From Platycnemis pennipes (Eukaryota; Arthropoda; Insecta; Odonata; Platycnemididae): 64,000 bases of DNA. The translations under genes and the position numbers were made by a program. Below, piece by piece: positions 12,554-24,299 of the stretch (the stretch's first letter is position 1; each line of letters opens with the position of its first letter). A model generated the notes under the pieces. It ran no database searches. It had not been told where the DNA came from and saw only the letters and a list, made by a program, of their open reading frames with translations. Where the stretch lies: assembly GCA_933228895.1 (NCBI GenBank), contig OW121850.1:26793773-26857772 (forward strand), read 5' to 3'.

Positions 12554-12946
12554 TGGATATCAATAGAATTTTCGAGACCGTAGGAAGGTTGAAGCCGGGG
12601 TTGTCGTCGGAATTAGATTTCGTTCAAGGAAAGTATCCAAGAAATCAGGTGCTCAACACCTCAACATTCGAGTGGAGTGCTATTATTGAAGCGCTCTTCA
12701 CACAATACCAAATGGGAGGCCGTGATTCCTCCGTAAAAGCTTTGTTACGGCTGATATCCAATCAGCCCTTAGTCGTACTAAATATTTTGTTTGTCCATTT
12801 TCGTTATTTTTGAGTTTTAAGCAGAAATTAAGCTGCCACCTTAACCTAATGTGATCAAAATGGTGTAAAAGGGACGCATTACTTATACTAAAACCTAGGC
12901 ACTGGCAATGACTGCTATGTAAAATTTAAGGAAATTAGATTTTCTC
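12554..12946. other. Short unidentified open frame and non-coding DNA
   Basis: An 86-codon frame (12553-12813, +) starts at the SINE target duplication, so its ATG is probably fortuitous. I recognise no domain in it, and nothing else is supportable. Confidence 0.3.
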
Positions 12947-13434
12947 TATAAAAAACGAAAAAACTTAGTTCTTTTCCACCAATATATTTTAAACATATCA
13001 ACCGGTTTCGGCCTTCTCAGGCCATTCTCAAGACTACAGTGCCCACTTCACATTCTCCAACCCTCCCGACTTGCACTAAGTGGGTGGAGTTACCTTTTAC
13101 AAAGAATTTAACATATAAGCTAGATAGATTTTTCCCGAAAAATAAGTACAAAATCTCTGTGTACAATCCGGTGACACTACAAAAATTATTATTTAATTCC
13201 AAGGACCGAACTGACACGAGAGATAAAAGTGGGGTATATTTACTCAAGTGTGACATTCCCTATTATAATTCTGTTTATAAAGGCCAAACTGGTCGAAAAT
13301 TAAATATGAGAATAAAGGAACACGTCAAATCCAGCAAGACACTGTAAGCTTGAGAATGGCCTGAAAAGGCCGAAACCGGTTGATTTGTTTTAAATATATT
13401 TGTGGGAAAGAACTAAGTTTTTTTTATTTTTTAT
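12947..13434 (+). mobile_element. Penelope-like element remnant with inverted pseudo-LTR arms
   Basis: Two ~88-bp arms in inverted orientation (12947-13035 and 13344-13434) flank a fragment of coding sequence. The left arm contains AACTTAGTTCTTTTCCACC and ACCGGTTTCGGCC. The right arm contains GGCCGAAACCGGTTGAT and GAAAGAACTAAGTT. Inverted terminal sequence around a Penelope-type coding region is a known arrangement of pseudo-LTRs. Each arm carries a hammerhead-like core. No target duplication was recognised. Confidence 0.75.
13039..13347 (+). pseudogene. GIY-YIG endonuclease fragment of a Penelope-like reverse transcriptase
   Basis: This 102-codon frame encodes part of the C-terminal region of a Penelope-like element protein. 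Residues about 14-35 (TKWVELPFTKNLTYKLDRFF) correspond to the linker after the RT. Residues about 70-94 (SGVYLLKCDIPYYNSVYKGQ, then TGRKLNMRIKEH) are the start of the GIY-YIG endonuclease, with GVY and VYKGQTGR standing for the GIY...YIG block and the R/K-EH segment following. The I of YIG is replaced by K (VYKG), which may affect activity. The frame stops soon after the EH motif, so the rest of the nuclease is missing. The RT domain is absent. The ATG lies just inside the left inverted arm and is probably not a real start. Confidence 0.8.
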
Positions 13435-14205
13435 AATGAATAACTTCCACAACGTAAACTCGCCAACCATTTCTTTTATTAGATTTGCTCTGTTCGACTA
13501 CGTAGACTCGGGAAACAGTATATAGCTGGGTCATAGGTCATAGTATATAGGTCATGGAAATCAAAGCAAATAATTTCATGTAAATGAATCTGGTTTGATG
13601 AAACATCTTTGGCATTTTAAACAGCCAATTAAATCCTTACGAGAAAACGATAACATTTTGATCACTAGACCTTAAAGCGAACAAGCGACCTGCGGCCTAA
13701 AATCACAGTTACAAAAATGTTCACTGTATTGTTCTGCGAGTGTAAATCGAAGCTAATGATTGTAACTATTTTTATACTCTCATAAAGATCTTTATCATCA
13801 GACAGAAATATGAGATTGGTTTGACACTGCTCTCCACTAGATTATCTTCTCAGCTAGTCCCTTCATATTTTCGTATTTCCTCTCAATCAAAGCTAATTTC
13901 TTAAAAAAGTATTTTTTTAAGAAGAGAAAAGTGTTAGTTGTATTTTAGCAGGTAAATTTTATTGACTTTTTTCTCATGTGCCTAAACGGAAAGCGTTCAT
14001 CTTGAGGGTTAATTTGAAGACTTGAAGACGGAGCACCTTACTGAGCAAAGCCTAGTATGCAAAATGTGATATATAGTTACGCATTTCGAGTAGTGAAACG
14101 GCCACTTCTACTGTGAAACCCGAACTGACTCTATATTCATGAATTCCTAGTGTCCATCTATGTTCAGAGTCAAAAAATAGACATCAAAATAGAAAGAACT
14201 GCATC
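13435..14205. other. No recognisable gene
   Basis: AT-rich DNA without conserved frames or repeats that I can identify. Confidence 0.4.
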
Positions 14206-15015
14206 TAAATCTACATCTACGCGATACCCTGCAAGCCACCGAGAGGGTGTGTGGTGTAGGGTGAAGATCAAAAAGCATGCAATATTGACAAGCAAACAAG
14301 CCACTAAATGGAAACGTATAACATTATAGGGTCTTATGAAACTAGGTGGTTAGTATCTACATAGTAATAAAGGGATTGATTGATTGTTATTACATGCATC
14401 CTGCAGTACAGACTACTCTAAAATATTTCCTCTACCTATCCCTTTGCTATGCTGCCTATTGTGTTCTCTTATAGTACGGGGGAAAAATGACATTTGAATC
14501 CATCAGTACGGCAATCTATCTCTCTAATCTTTTTTATCTGGTCGAATCTAGCATAATACGCTGTTGTTTTCATATATGCCTAACATCTTCAGTAAAGATA
14601 TCCAGTTAAACTTTCTGTAATATATTTAATCTGTATTTTAGCCTGCGCTCTGATAACGATTCCCATCCTAATTCTTGTATTAATTCTGATGCACTACAAA
14701 ACTTATCGTAACCCCTTTTAACAAACCTAGCTCCTCTACGCTGCAGACTTTATAGCTCTCTGATCAAACCTAATTCATTCGGATCCCACAAACTCGCTTC
14801 ATATTCAAGGTGTGGCCTAACTAGTGAAAAGTAATATCACTCGTTCGTATTCTCATCAAATTATCCAAGTACTCTTTATAAATTCTAGCTTTCTCTTGGC
14901 TTGGCCGCATATTTCCCGGATGTGTCTTCACCATGATAAATCTTTAATGAACGTAACATCTAAATACCTTATGGTTTCAACGCTTTCGATCTTTGTGTTA
15001 CTATTAACTCCAGAA
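14206..15015 (-). mobile_element. LINE 3' end (tail family A), long degenerate copy
   Basis: Read on the minus strand, the copy starts in the RT C-terminal region. GCCTCATATTCAAGG-like sequence near 14800 corresponds to the LEYA/VWDP block. It passes through the DRFKM region near 14490 and ends in the CCCTGCAAGCCACC tail with GATGTA repeats at 14206-14230. It is about 800 bp long but full of frameshifts. Confidence 0.7.
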
Positions 15016-16975
15016 TGATTCTTACTGTAATTATAATTTTGATGATGATTGTCACTCAAATTCGAGTGAGAATTTATAAAAAAATATAAAAAATACAACT
15101 GTGGAATGTTTCATAAGGTAGAGAGGAGAAAAACAAATATTACCGGATATTTTTTATCCAAAATCATGAAATATCACGTCGATAAAACACTGATGCATTC
15201 CCGCCCCGGAGATTGATGCCTTTGAGAGATGATGCGGAACATGAAGAGGAGAGCGAATATCGGATGAGTCGTTTTCGTAAATGATGAAGTTTCAGGGGGA
15301 CCATCATCGAGGATACCATAGAAGGACATGAAGGACGATTTCTCTCACTCAGTGACGGATGTTCAAAATCAACGGAGGAGAAAATTTTACCGAAGGACGC
15401 CATACAGCAACAAGAGACGGAGGTATGTGGTTTCGGCACGGTTGGATGTCGCCCGGAAAAAAAGTTATGGGGTCGAAGTGAAACAGTTCCAGGAAAGAAT
15501 AGGGTGATATAAACTCGGGTATTGAGGTAAATTCAAAACAGGAGATATACGAAGTGTGTAAACCGATTCAAAGGTTGATCAACCATGTGGGCGTTTGCAT
15601 TTGTATTCGAGGGGAGGAGACCGATAGCTTAAATCATTTATGCCATTTTGGATAGGTAAGTAATTGAGGAAAGGTGGTATATTTTAAGGCGATTGAGGAA
15701 GAGCAGGGGTAAACCGGCCTTGTTATTAAGCAGTTGGAAAGCCGCGAAGACGTTCATAGTTTAATCTCCCAGGGAAGGGACGGATGGACGGATGGAAAAC
15801 TGAACTCATTTTGTTCTCCACATAACACTCAGGCAGGTATCGGTGTATCACTTAAGTATCTCTTCAATAGCGTGAATATGATCTCGGGCCCAAAAGATGA
15901 GATATCAGTATTCTTATCACCACCGAAAATTCACCCTTTCAACCAACCTCACCCTCTCAACGAAACAAAGGGCAAAGGTTTCTGCTTTCTCAAAGAATAT
16001 AGTTTTAAAAAAAGTATGACCAGCCATGTTGTGATTCATGAAAAATATATATTGACGTCATTCAAGTCCCTCGTTGTTTTTCTTCTTTTTGAAACTCACT
16101 TTTCATTCACCATGGCATTTATCTTTTCATTGACAAATGTATCAGTGAAAACTGAACGTTATCCTTCACGCAATGTATAGACTGAATATTGTAGATCACT
16201 GTAAGGATTGTTCTTAGTGTCAAAAAGGAGTATTCATTTCTCGGAGTAAAATTCAGAAGTTTATAGAAATAAATGTGCCATTGAGTTTTAATGACATTAT
16301 TTTAAATTACTGCAGCATAAATTTCACTGACATTTTCGTTATATAATAAACAATGGAAATCACCAAAATTTGAATTTTATCCCAAGTATTTCCAATGACT
16401 GCCTAAAGTAAAATATTTTTAAAATTAATATTATGAATATGCGTTTCATACAATATAATAACGATAACATATGAACGTTAATAATGAGAGAGGAAATTAT
16501 ATGCATAATTGAATAGCAAAAATGGAAATGAAAAACAAAATATAGCTCACCGTATTTTAGTTAGTGTCGTAAGTGGCTCAAGGTAAGGTAATAATAAAAT
16601 TGAGATAATTTATACACCTAACCATTGTGGCATTTTTTAAAGTTATAATAATTAAATTAAATGCAAAGAAAGTGCAAGGACATTTTTATAAACCTCGAAT
16701 GGTCTTTAAATAATCAGAATAAATTTCAAGCTGATTTTTCCACAGTGTTATTTATATCTTCAGATTCAAATTTCATAATATTTGATTGATGAAACTGGCG
16801 TTTTCATGGATAGCATTGTATCATACTTATTAACTGGCGTTAGGCTTAACCACGTAGCCATTACAAATACTGGCAATATGCGTACATCATTCTTATCCTT
16901 AAAAATCTTTCCTTCGCCATATCCATTAGTGTCATAAACACGAGTCAGTGGGTTTATAGTTGCTGTGGTTCTTAG
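15016..16975. other. No recognisable gene; two unidentified open frames
   Basis: Frames of 91 codons (15164-15439, -) and 148 codons (15734-16180, +) are open but show no domain, signal peptide or codon bias that I can support. The rest is AT-rich. If the 148-codon frame were real it would need transcript evidence. Confidence 0.3.
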
Positions 16976-16977
16976 AG

Positions 16978-17165
16978 TACATCTACATCCACGTAATACC
17001 CTGCAAGCCACCTCAAGATGTGTAGCAGGAGGTGAAGGTCATCATACAAGCATTATTGACATGCAACTAGGAGCTAAAATGATACTACTACATGAAAACA
17101 ACTTAGGTATCCGAGTCATGTACAACTAAATGTCTACATAGTAACGAAGTGATAAGTAGTTAGAA
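16978..17165 (-). mobile_element. LINE 3' end (tail family A), fragment
   Basis: The + strand shows ACATCTACATCCACGTAATA, then CCCTGCAAGCCACC and further 3' UTR sequence shared with the copies at 14.2 and 28.4 kb (CTACATAGTAACGAAG). It is followed within ~40 bp by a SINE. Confidence 0.7.
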
Positions 17166-17199
17166 ATATTTTCACTAAACATATTTATCTGTACATTCC

Positions 17200-17500
17200 T
17201 AGTACTGGTACTGTACTGGTCTCCCACCCCGGGAGACCGTGTTCAAATTCCGGTGGTGAACGACGTTTTTATTTGGTTAACCCACCCCCTTTAAGAGTGC
17301 TTTGTGGATAGAATTTCGGTCTTTACCCTCCGTCCGACGGATGGAATTTTAAGCCGTAAACAGCAATGCGCCTTTCGCCAAGAGCAGTATAATGGCGATG
17401 TTAGGTTTCTCTCCACCCTTCTTCCTCTTTTCCTTGGGACAATTCCTTCACACATCCAATGATCTATCTTAGATAGCGCACATGACTACCTGTTGGCCGT
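17200..17500 (+). mobile_element. Diverged copy of the 12.2-kb SINE
   Basis: It shares the order of blocks with the 12.2-kb SINE: TACTGGTCTCCCACCCCGGG, a degraded B box (GTTCAAATTCC), CCGTCCGACGGATGGAATTT, CGCCAAGAGCAGTATAATGG, GGTTTCTCTCCACCC. The A box is poor and no target duplication is obvious, so this is an older copy. Confidence 0.8.
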
Positions 17501-17795
17501 CTCCCTTATTACTGCTACTACCGAATTAGTTTTTACACGGCGGCATCCTGTGGCTTAGGCAATATCTTGTCTTGTCTGATTAAATGGTAACAAGAATACA
17601 GGAGCTTCCATACTCCAACACCAAATTGCTACTGCCATACAGGTAGGTAGTATAGTGTACAGCGTACATACTTATTACGCCGGGATAAAATTAACTCAAT
17701 GAAAAAATATACTTTCTTAAAATGGTGCGGATGATATTAGTACTTACACATTATACACGAATACATACAAGCGACAAAATATATTTTTTTTTAAT
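17501..17795. other. Non-coding spacer
   Basis: AT-rich spacer between the SINE and the next element. Nothing recognised. Confidence 0.35.
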
Positions 17796-18365
17796 TTAAC
17801 CCTTTAGCTGCGGAGACTTAGATGTACGGATTCACGATCACATGTGGCAGAGACGTTCTTATAAGTTTTACCGGGTCCTGCCTCAAAAGCTCAGAGTCCT
17901 TTCTTATTTTTATAACCCGAAGTCTTTATTGTCAGAGCTAAGTACTTGGCCATTCTCACTCCTTACACGAACAGGTCCCTACCTAGCTCGTTCATGAAGG
18001 GTCGTATTCGGTTGCCAATAGACATTCAAAATCCAACAAAATGCATCATTATGACGTTATAATCCGCAGTCATTGGTGTCAAAATGAACGGAACATTCAA
18101 AGAAAAATTAAATCATAGATACTTTTCACAGTGATGAGCGACTCAACAAATCATTTCTGTAGTTAAAATTTCCACCTATTCCTCACCAACCCTTGGTAAC
18201 CGCAAACCAACTCCCGTGAGTTTGAGGATAGAAAATGTAGCAAAGAAATTAGAAGGGTCTACCTGCTTATCCCTTCACTACGGAGTTGAGAGAACAAGCT
18301 CAGGCCTCTTTTCTTCCGCACAGATTAGCAGGCGAAAAATCTAGCTGCTGCAGATGAAGGGTTAA
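17796..18365. mobile_element. Putative piggyBac-like MITE (TTAA-flanked)
   Basis: The segment is bounded by TTAA at 17796-17799 and 18362-18365. Immediately inside, CCCTTTAGCTGCGGAG on the left faces the complement of CTGCAGATGAAGGG on the right, giving imperfect terminal inverted repeats beginning CCCTT with CTGC in register. TTAA duplication plus CCC-initial termini is the piggyBac hallmark. No transposase frame lies within the ~562 bp. TTAA is common in AT-rich DNA, so the case rests on the matching termini. Confidence 0.5.
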
Positions 18366-19420
18366 TTTCCCTACATGTGTATTAATAATAATTCGCTCAA
18401 GATGATGAGACATGGAAACACCTTTCGATACTAACGCAACACATACAAATGAAAAATTTGCATCCCAAAAATAAAAAAAAGTCTTCGTGGATAACTCCAA
18501 TGGTACTGTGTTCTTTTATGAGAAAACAGTATTGAAGAATGGTGTGATGATAAAATACTGAAAACTACATTATTTTCTTTAATGCTTGCTAAGATTAAGA
18601 TATGAATACTCATTCGAGTAAAACCTCAAACAATATATGCACTTAATTGGCCTTCAACGATAAAACAGGTTTTTACGCTGATTTCATTTCAGGTTCCTAA
18701 CCTTTTAATCTCATTACTAAAATATAATTATACTTTATTATGTCCTTGCCTATTAGCAGTACTTTACTCATATCCTCATTTCTCATATTTGTTCATCAAA
18801 ATGGCCGATCTGGTTCAAAAACTTAATTTGTTTTTCAGTTTCTTTTCCACATCTCCTCAGAAGCAATTCGTTAGGCTGTGTATGGACTTGGTTCTCATGA
18901 AAAACGTTTTATAGCACTAAATACAAACGAAGTTTTCTATATTTCAAATCAGAAGAATTTTCAACTAAAGTAAGCAGCAACACTCGTATTAATTACATAT
19001 TTGGAAATGAATTAATTTCCAGATATTACGGATAATCTTAGATGTCCAGTTTCACAATGCTGGAACCAGCTACTGGTAGAGTATTCATCAGTCTGAAGTG
19101 GAAATATAAAACGCCCCATGAGGGTGCTAAGCATATATTTTTACGATTTTTTATTTATTTTATTAATTTAAGCATTTATTTTATTATATACGAGTTTATG
19201 ACCCGCGTTTATATACTTCTCACAAATGTAACGAGGTAATTTTGTCACAGCTCTCAGGTAGTAGCACAGCTATTCATGAGTTTCCCTCGTGTGTGCGAGT
19301 AGTATTCTCAGATCATTTGAGGGCCATATGACCTCTTTACTACATAAGCGCTATATCACCCTTCTTTTGACTCTAGGGCGCTATCTGAGATAATACCAAA
19401 ATCAATGTTGCCTATCGTTA
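18366..19420. other. No recognisable gene
   Basis: AT-rich DNA with short frames on both strands. Nothing supportable. Confidence 0.4.
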
Positions 19421-19421
19421 T

Positions 19422-19632
19422 GGTGAAAATGCCTGAAGAGAGGAATATCAGCATACCAATTAAAGTACATAATTATATCACCAAAACAGGTTTTTTGGCT
19501 GTTTTAGGCAACCATCTCGTTGGGTTAGAAAAGGTGTTAACCTGCTGAGGGCTAGGTAAAGAGTGAGATTGGAAGCATAATTTTCCTACTTTAATTGGAA
19601 TGCTGATATTCCTGTCTTCGTACATTTTCACT
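19422..19632. repeat. Imperfect inverted repeat (foldback, ~45-bp arms)
   Basis: The left arm (19422-19467) contains GGAATATCAGCATACCAATT and AAAGTA. The right arm (19588-19632) is its imperfect complement (TACTTTAATTGGAATGCTGA, TATTCC, ACATTTTCAC). The loop is about 120 bp. It could be a small MITE core. I could not set outer ends or a target duplication. Confidence 0.6.
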
Positions 19633-19889
19633 CAAGTAGTATTAGCTAACTTTAATTCATCTATCGCTTTGGTGTCTGAGTGATGACTGAGCCCAAATAC
19701 ACCTCTGTGATCAGTTGAGGTTCCTTAGATTCCTAAGAAGAACTTTACTCTTTTAGCACAGTTGGGATTTTGCATAACTAGTGCCAAAAAGACTATAATA
19801 CTATACTTTAAGCTCTTTTATTGGTATTTGATGGTAGATGAAAAAGTGAAGCTAAGAAAAATATGCGTGTGTTGGTATTTTTATTAGTG

Positions 19890-20371
19890 TATCAGAAATA
19901 ATACAAGAATTAGAGTGGGAATCATTATCAGAGCGTATGTTACAGTACAGATTAAATGTATTACACAAATTTAAATCCAAGAGCTTTGATGAAGATGATA
20001 GGCATATATGAATACATCAGCGTACTATGCTAGATTCGACCAGATAAAGAAGAGAAGAGAGATAGATTGTCGTACTGATAGATTCAAAATGTCATTTTTC
20101 TCTCGTACTATAAGAGAACACAATAGGCAATATAGCAAAGGTAGGGGAAATATTTTAGAGTATTCTGTAGTACATGATGCATGCATTAATAACCAATTCC
20201 TTTATTACTATGCAGTTACAAACCATCTAGTGGCTTGAGACCCTATTATGTAGCACGTCATTTAGTAGCTTGTTTGCATGCCAATAGAGCATGCTTGGTG
20301 ATCTTCACCCCCTGCCAAACACCCTCGCGGTGGATTGCAGGGTATGGCGTAGATGTAGATGTATCAAATAG
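19890..20371 (+). mobile_element. LINE 3' end (tail family A) with readable C-terminus
   Basis: The frame 20008-20238 reads YYARFDQIKKRREIDCRTDR and FKMSFFSRTIREHNRQYSKG, the reverse transcriptase C-terminal extension of this family. Upstream, from about 19890, degraded matches to the NLLHKFKS region continue. The 3' UTR ends with GCGGTGGATTGCAGGGTATG and TAGATGTAGATGTA at 20371. Confidence 0.8.
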
Positions 20372-22550
20372 TCTATAGATTTAGGTTTTTGTATCTAAAT
20401 GATGTACAACTTGAACGTAAATCACATAGAAATCAGGCTGAATGACCCAAAGTCGTATTTATGCTTCATGATCCAATGATCATGCTCCAATGATCAATCT
20501 TACTGATCACCGAATATCACCCATAGTATGGTTTCCAGCATCCCCGTCCTCATACCTAAATTGGGGTGTTCCCTCACCTCTCAAGTGAGGGAAATACCCT
20601 TATCCCCGACGGCGCCGCCGAGGATGCCCTGCCTTCCTCCCCCCATCACCTCATTTCCGATGCACCCGAGTTCCGGCGACGCCATCCCCGCCCCAGAGCT
20701 TACGGGTGCCGAGGGGGTAAAGCATACGGGGCAAACACGAGGGAGTCAGTGAACTGCGGCAGGCGTTATGAAGACGGAAGCCGAGCCATTGTGCGGCTAA
20801 TGCTAAGTCCTCATGGTAGCAACTGGCTACAAAGCAAGCACATGATCACCATCATAAGACTATTCGATGAACATTTTTACCAGATAATTTAAGAAGCAAC
20901 ATTACTCGAACATCACTGTAATCAGAGAAAAATCGAGATATAACATACCTGAAGATTTGTTACGTTAATATTGTAATGCTTCTGAAAAAACGATGACGCC
21001 AAAGCCGCTCACTTTGAAAGAAACAAAAAATAACTTCTGAACAGAAGTTAACCATTAGGTGAAAACTATGTAGATGTCTACAAATTCCGAGAAAATAAAT
21101 GGATAATGTGCTGATGCACGAGCAATATTTTTTTATTGATAAATTCTAGTTTGTACACCAAAAATGATAGTTTAATATATAGTGCTAAAACTTTAAATAT
21201 AACTGTACTGAGCTTATTAAAAAATGAACTTTTTAAAAATGGCGTAATACCTATGCAGCAAAAGTAGAGAATTCTATAAATATTTAGAAATATATCATTC
21301 AATAGTTCAACAGCACTAAATCTTCTCCAAATGAAAGGGAGGATTTTATTCAATTTTTCAGTTATTTAGCCAGAAAGTCATACATAGCGCGTGTTGCGCT
21401 CTTTTGTCACGAAAACATTTATTAGGTCAAAAGCTTTCGAATATATCCTTATTCAGATAACTACGTTAGTTATAAACCTACACGCTTGTTTCGATCACAC
21501 CGCGAAAGCCCTCTCGATCACGAGAGACTATAAATAAGACCGTGCATATCAACGTTTAAATATTCTATGGGAGGCCTGGTGACTAGCTATCGTTGCTTTT
21601 AATTATGCAAAGTAATTTAATTAAAACCTTGGCCGAGAAAAAGTTTTTCAATGCATCCACTTACATAGCATTGAATGGAGTACCAGCACTACGAAATTCA
21701 ACACTGATTTGAGTGAATAGGGGTAATGAATATATTGATCGAGCAGTATACGCAATGTTAGCTCAATAATACGAACGAGCAATACGAACATATTCAAAAG
21801 AATGCGATTTTTTACCAATTTACTTCGATGATTAAATACCATGGTAGAATAAACTTGGCTTATTAGAAAAAATAATGAGAGGCCCATTCCTCCTCCTCAT
21901 ATGCGGGATGGAGTTGCCTTCACCGAGGCAGGTAACCCATTTCAGAGTCAGTTGGTGATGAAAAAAGCCGCTCACGCCTTTCTGCTTTTAAGGACATTAT
22001 TTCATCCCTGAAGTCGTCTAGAACGGAAACTGGGTGCCATATCTTAGGTCCGCTCTGGAAGGTGGAATGTGGCCATTCGGAGACACAGAAAAAGAGGAAA
22101 GGTCATCAGATTAATGAAACAAAACTTCGCATCTAAGTCACGCAGCAGAATTACAGGAATATAGAATTAGCAGACGGAAGGTTAATTTAGAGGTGGAATA
22201 TTTGTTTAAGATTTCAAGCAGCATGAGGCACCGGAAAGGGCTGCACTTCCTTGATTTCTTTCCCGTGCGTAAGTTTTGGTTCATTTTAGCGTTTGCTAAG
22301 TACATCGTAGTGGTGGGTGTTGCTAAGCATTCATATTCCGGATACATTTTCATTAACTTCACGCTGATTTAGCGGTTGCTGAGACCACCTAGCAACGGGC
22401 AAACAACCAAATCGTATCCCCATTTGTATTAGCAATAGCTTACTGTAAATATGGCCAATCTTCGTGTTACTGATCATAAGGTGTACGACATGCCTCCTCC
22501 GAAGAAGGCTACCGCTCCTTTGGATATGGCCAATTAAGTTGTCTCGTCCT
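20372..22550. other. Mostly AT-rich DNA with a small GC-rich island
   Basis: About 20540-20760 is GC-rich with CCGACGGCGCCGCCGAGG and several CpGs, opening frames of 74 and 108 codons without recognisable domains. The remainder is AT-rich and I see no gene. Confidence 0.35.
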
Positions 22551-22554
22551 ATTT

Positions 22555-23060
22555 TTTAAGCTTTGGGCAGACCTCTTTATTCTACTCTTTTTAAGACTTA
22601 TTTTGTCGCTAGGTCGATACATTTTACGTCATGTAGCACAATATTTCAAATGCTTCGAGCCTGGACTCTTCTGCTGCTGTTATTGTCCATGTCTCACAGC
22701 CAGAAATAAGTATGATTCATATGTATGGTCTAATGAAATGATTCCTTACTTCCACGATTGTATTTGCAGCTGTGAACGAAATATTTTCTTGGTAAAATGC
22801 CCTTTTTACTTGGCCTATCCTATCGATAAATTTCCTTTTGCTTCTTCCAGATAACAGTACACTTTTCACCACCTCAAGTTTTCGTTTTCCTAGTTTAACG
22901 TTGGTATTGGATTCTGTTCTTCTACTGTATACCAATGCCTTAAGTATTCTTTTCATTAATATTTATAAGATATCTGGTCATTGCCCTTTCCATATTTACT
23001 AGCTTCTTCTTAAATGACTCTTTTTGCCATTCACTTATTCCTTATTCATTTCTCTAAAAC
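22555..23060 (-). pseudogene. RTE-type retrotransposon fragment, region after the RT
   Basis: On the minus strand the frame 22956-22717 reads SNTNVKLGKRKLEVVKSV, then KFIDRIGQVKRAFYQENISF and VEVRNHFIRPYI. This matches the post-RT segment seen in the 52-kb element (RIAQAKRALYQKKNLLTAGN). A second frame near 22660 continues with GCETWTITAAEESRLEAFEI, the counterpart of GSEAWTMTAAEKKRVEAFEI at 54.07 kb. The piece is frameshifted and truncated at both ends. Function in the intact family is target-primed reverse transcription; this fragment cannot provide it. Confidence 0.75.
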
Positions 23061-23084
23061 TCATAGTTCATACACATTACTTAA

Positions 23085-23317
23085 TGGGTATAAGAGAACA
23101 GAATAGACAGCATAGCAAAGGGATAGGTAGGTGAAATATTTTAGAGTAGTCTGTAGTGCATGATACATATGTTAATCCCTTAAATACTATAGATACTAAC
23201 AATATAGTTGCATGAGACCCTATAGTTGCTTGTTTGCATGCCAGTAGCGCTTGGTGATCTTCACCCCCTGAGACACACCCTCGCGGTGGCTTGCAGGGTA
23301 TCGTGTTGATGTAGAAT
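23085..23317 (+). mobile_element. LINE 3' end (tail family A), short copy
   Basis: It starts at ATAAGAGAACAGAATAGACA, runs through TAATCCCTTAAATACTATAG and ends in CTCGCGGTGGCTTGCAGGGT plus a short GATGTAGA tail. Its tail directly abuts the 8-bp duplication of the hAT-like element. Confidence 0.8.
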
Positions 23318-23318
23318 G

Positions 23319-23952
23319 GTGCTGTGCAGTGGCGCACCCAGAAATTTTTTGTGGGGAAGGGGTCGCAACCCGCGCGATTTTTGCAAAGTGTAACCAAAAT
23401 GTTCTTTTAATCAGTATATTTTGAATGCTAGTAGGCCATATTAGTTGTTGCATATATGCATCCTATTTGTAGCCAGATCAGATTTATAGACAAAAATATG
23501 TAGTCATAATCTTGTAGGAGTATGCTAAATTAGTTATGTGTCACAGCACAGATAAAATAGCCTTTCTTCTATCTTTGGCGTAGTCAAACTAGAGTAAAAT
23601 GTTGTAACATGCTTTTCCTATTTTTCCAATTGCTGCTATAATATCTACATCTATACGATACCCTACAAGCCACCGCGAGGGTGTGGCAGGGGGTGAATAT
23701 CACCAAGCATGCAATACTGACATGCAAACAAGCAACTATAGGGTCTCATGCAACTAGATTGTTAGTATCAATAGTATTTATTATTATATAGTATATTATT
23801 ATTAAGATCTAAAGTATTTACCATGTGACTGTGACTTGTAAATTAAATATTAATTTGGCTTTAAATTTAAATATTAATTAAAATGGGGGGGGGGGGGGTA
23901 GGAGGGGCAGGGTCCCTTTCGCCCCCTCTGTGGGTCCGCCACTGGTGCTGTG
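23319..23952. mobile_element. Non-autonomous hAT-like element with perfect 8-bp target duplication
   Basis: GTGCTGTG is present at 23319-23326 and again at 23945-23952. Between them the element (23327-23944, 618 bp) starts CAGTGGCGCACCCAGA and ends TGTGGGTCCGCCACTG, so the termini are inverted CAGTGGCG/CGCCACTG type. An 8-bp duplication with CAGTGGCG-like ends is the hAT superfamily signature. No transposase is present. A G-run (about 23884-23898) and a reverse LINE tail lie inside. Confidence 0.85.
23641..23795 (-). mobile_element. LINE 3' end (tail family A) nested in the hAT-like element
   Basis: The + strand reads TCTACATCTATACGATACCC, TACAAGCCACCGCGAGGGTG and then 3' UTR sequence (CATGCAAACAAGCAACTATAGG). 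It lies wholly inside the hAT-like element, so it either inserted there later or was captured during formation of the internal sequence. Confidence 0.75.
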
Positions 23953-24299
23953 CTAAAAGTCGCTGCTTGTTTCATCCATCTTCTCATTTTTCCCATCATT
24001 ATCCAGAGAATAACCACAATCAAGAGACATTAGCTTACAGTATTTTCTTCATACTCTTTTTTTGCCTTCTATAACTAATTTTAGACAGTTTTTTTTTCCT
24101 TTTACGCCAACCCTGGTACCTTTTCTTTTGTGCTAAAAATAAGAGCTTGAAATGCCACGGCACATTTTTAAAGGTGAAACTCCTGAGAATGCATTAGCGA
24201 TCGTTCAAAACGCAACCACGTTACCCGGTAACGATCGCCTACACACATAAACAAGATGGCCCCGCTAGTCATTTACAGCAATGAATGAAAACGTAGGAG

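Noticed and set aside
15734..16180. 148-codon open frame as a possible host gene
   Set aside because: No domain, signal peptide or repeated motif that I can identify; kept only as an unassigned stretch.
22603..22854. 83-codon + strand frame as a gene
   Set aside because: It is the antisense shadow of the RTE-type fragment read on the minus strand.
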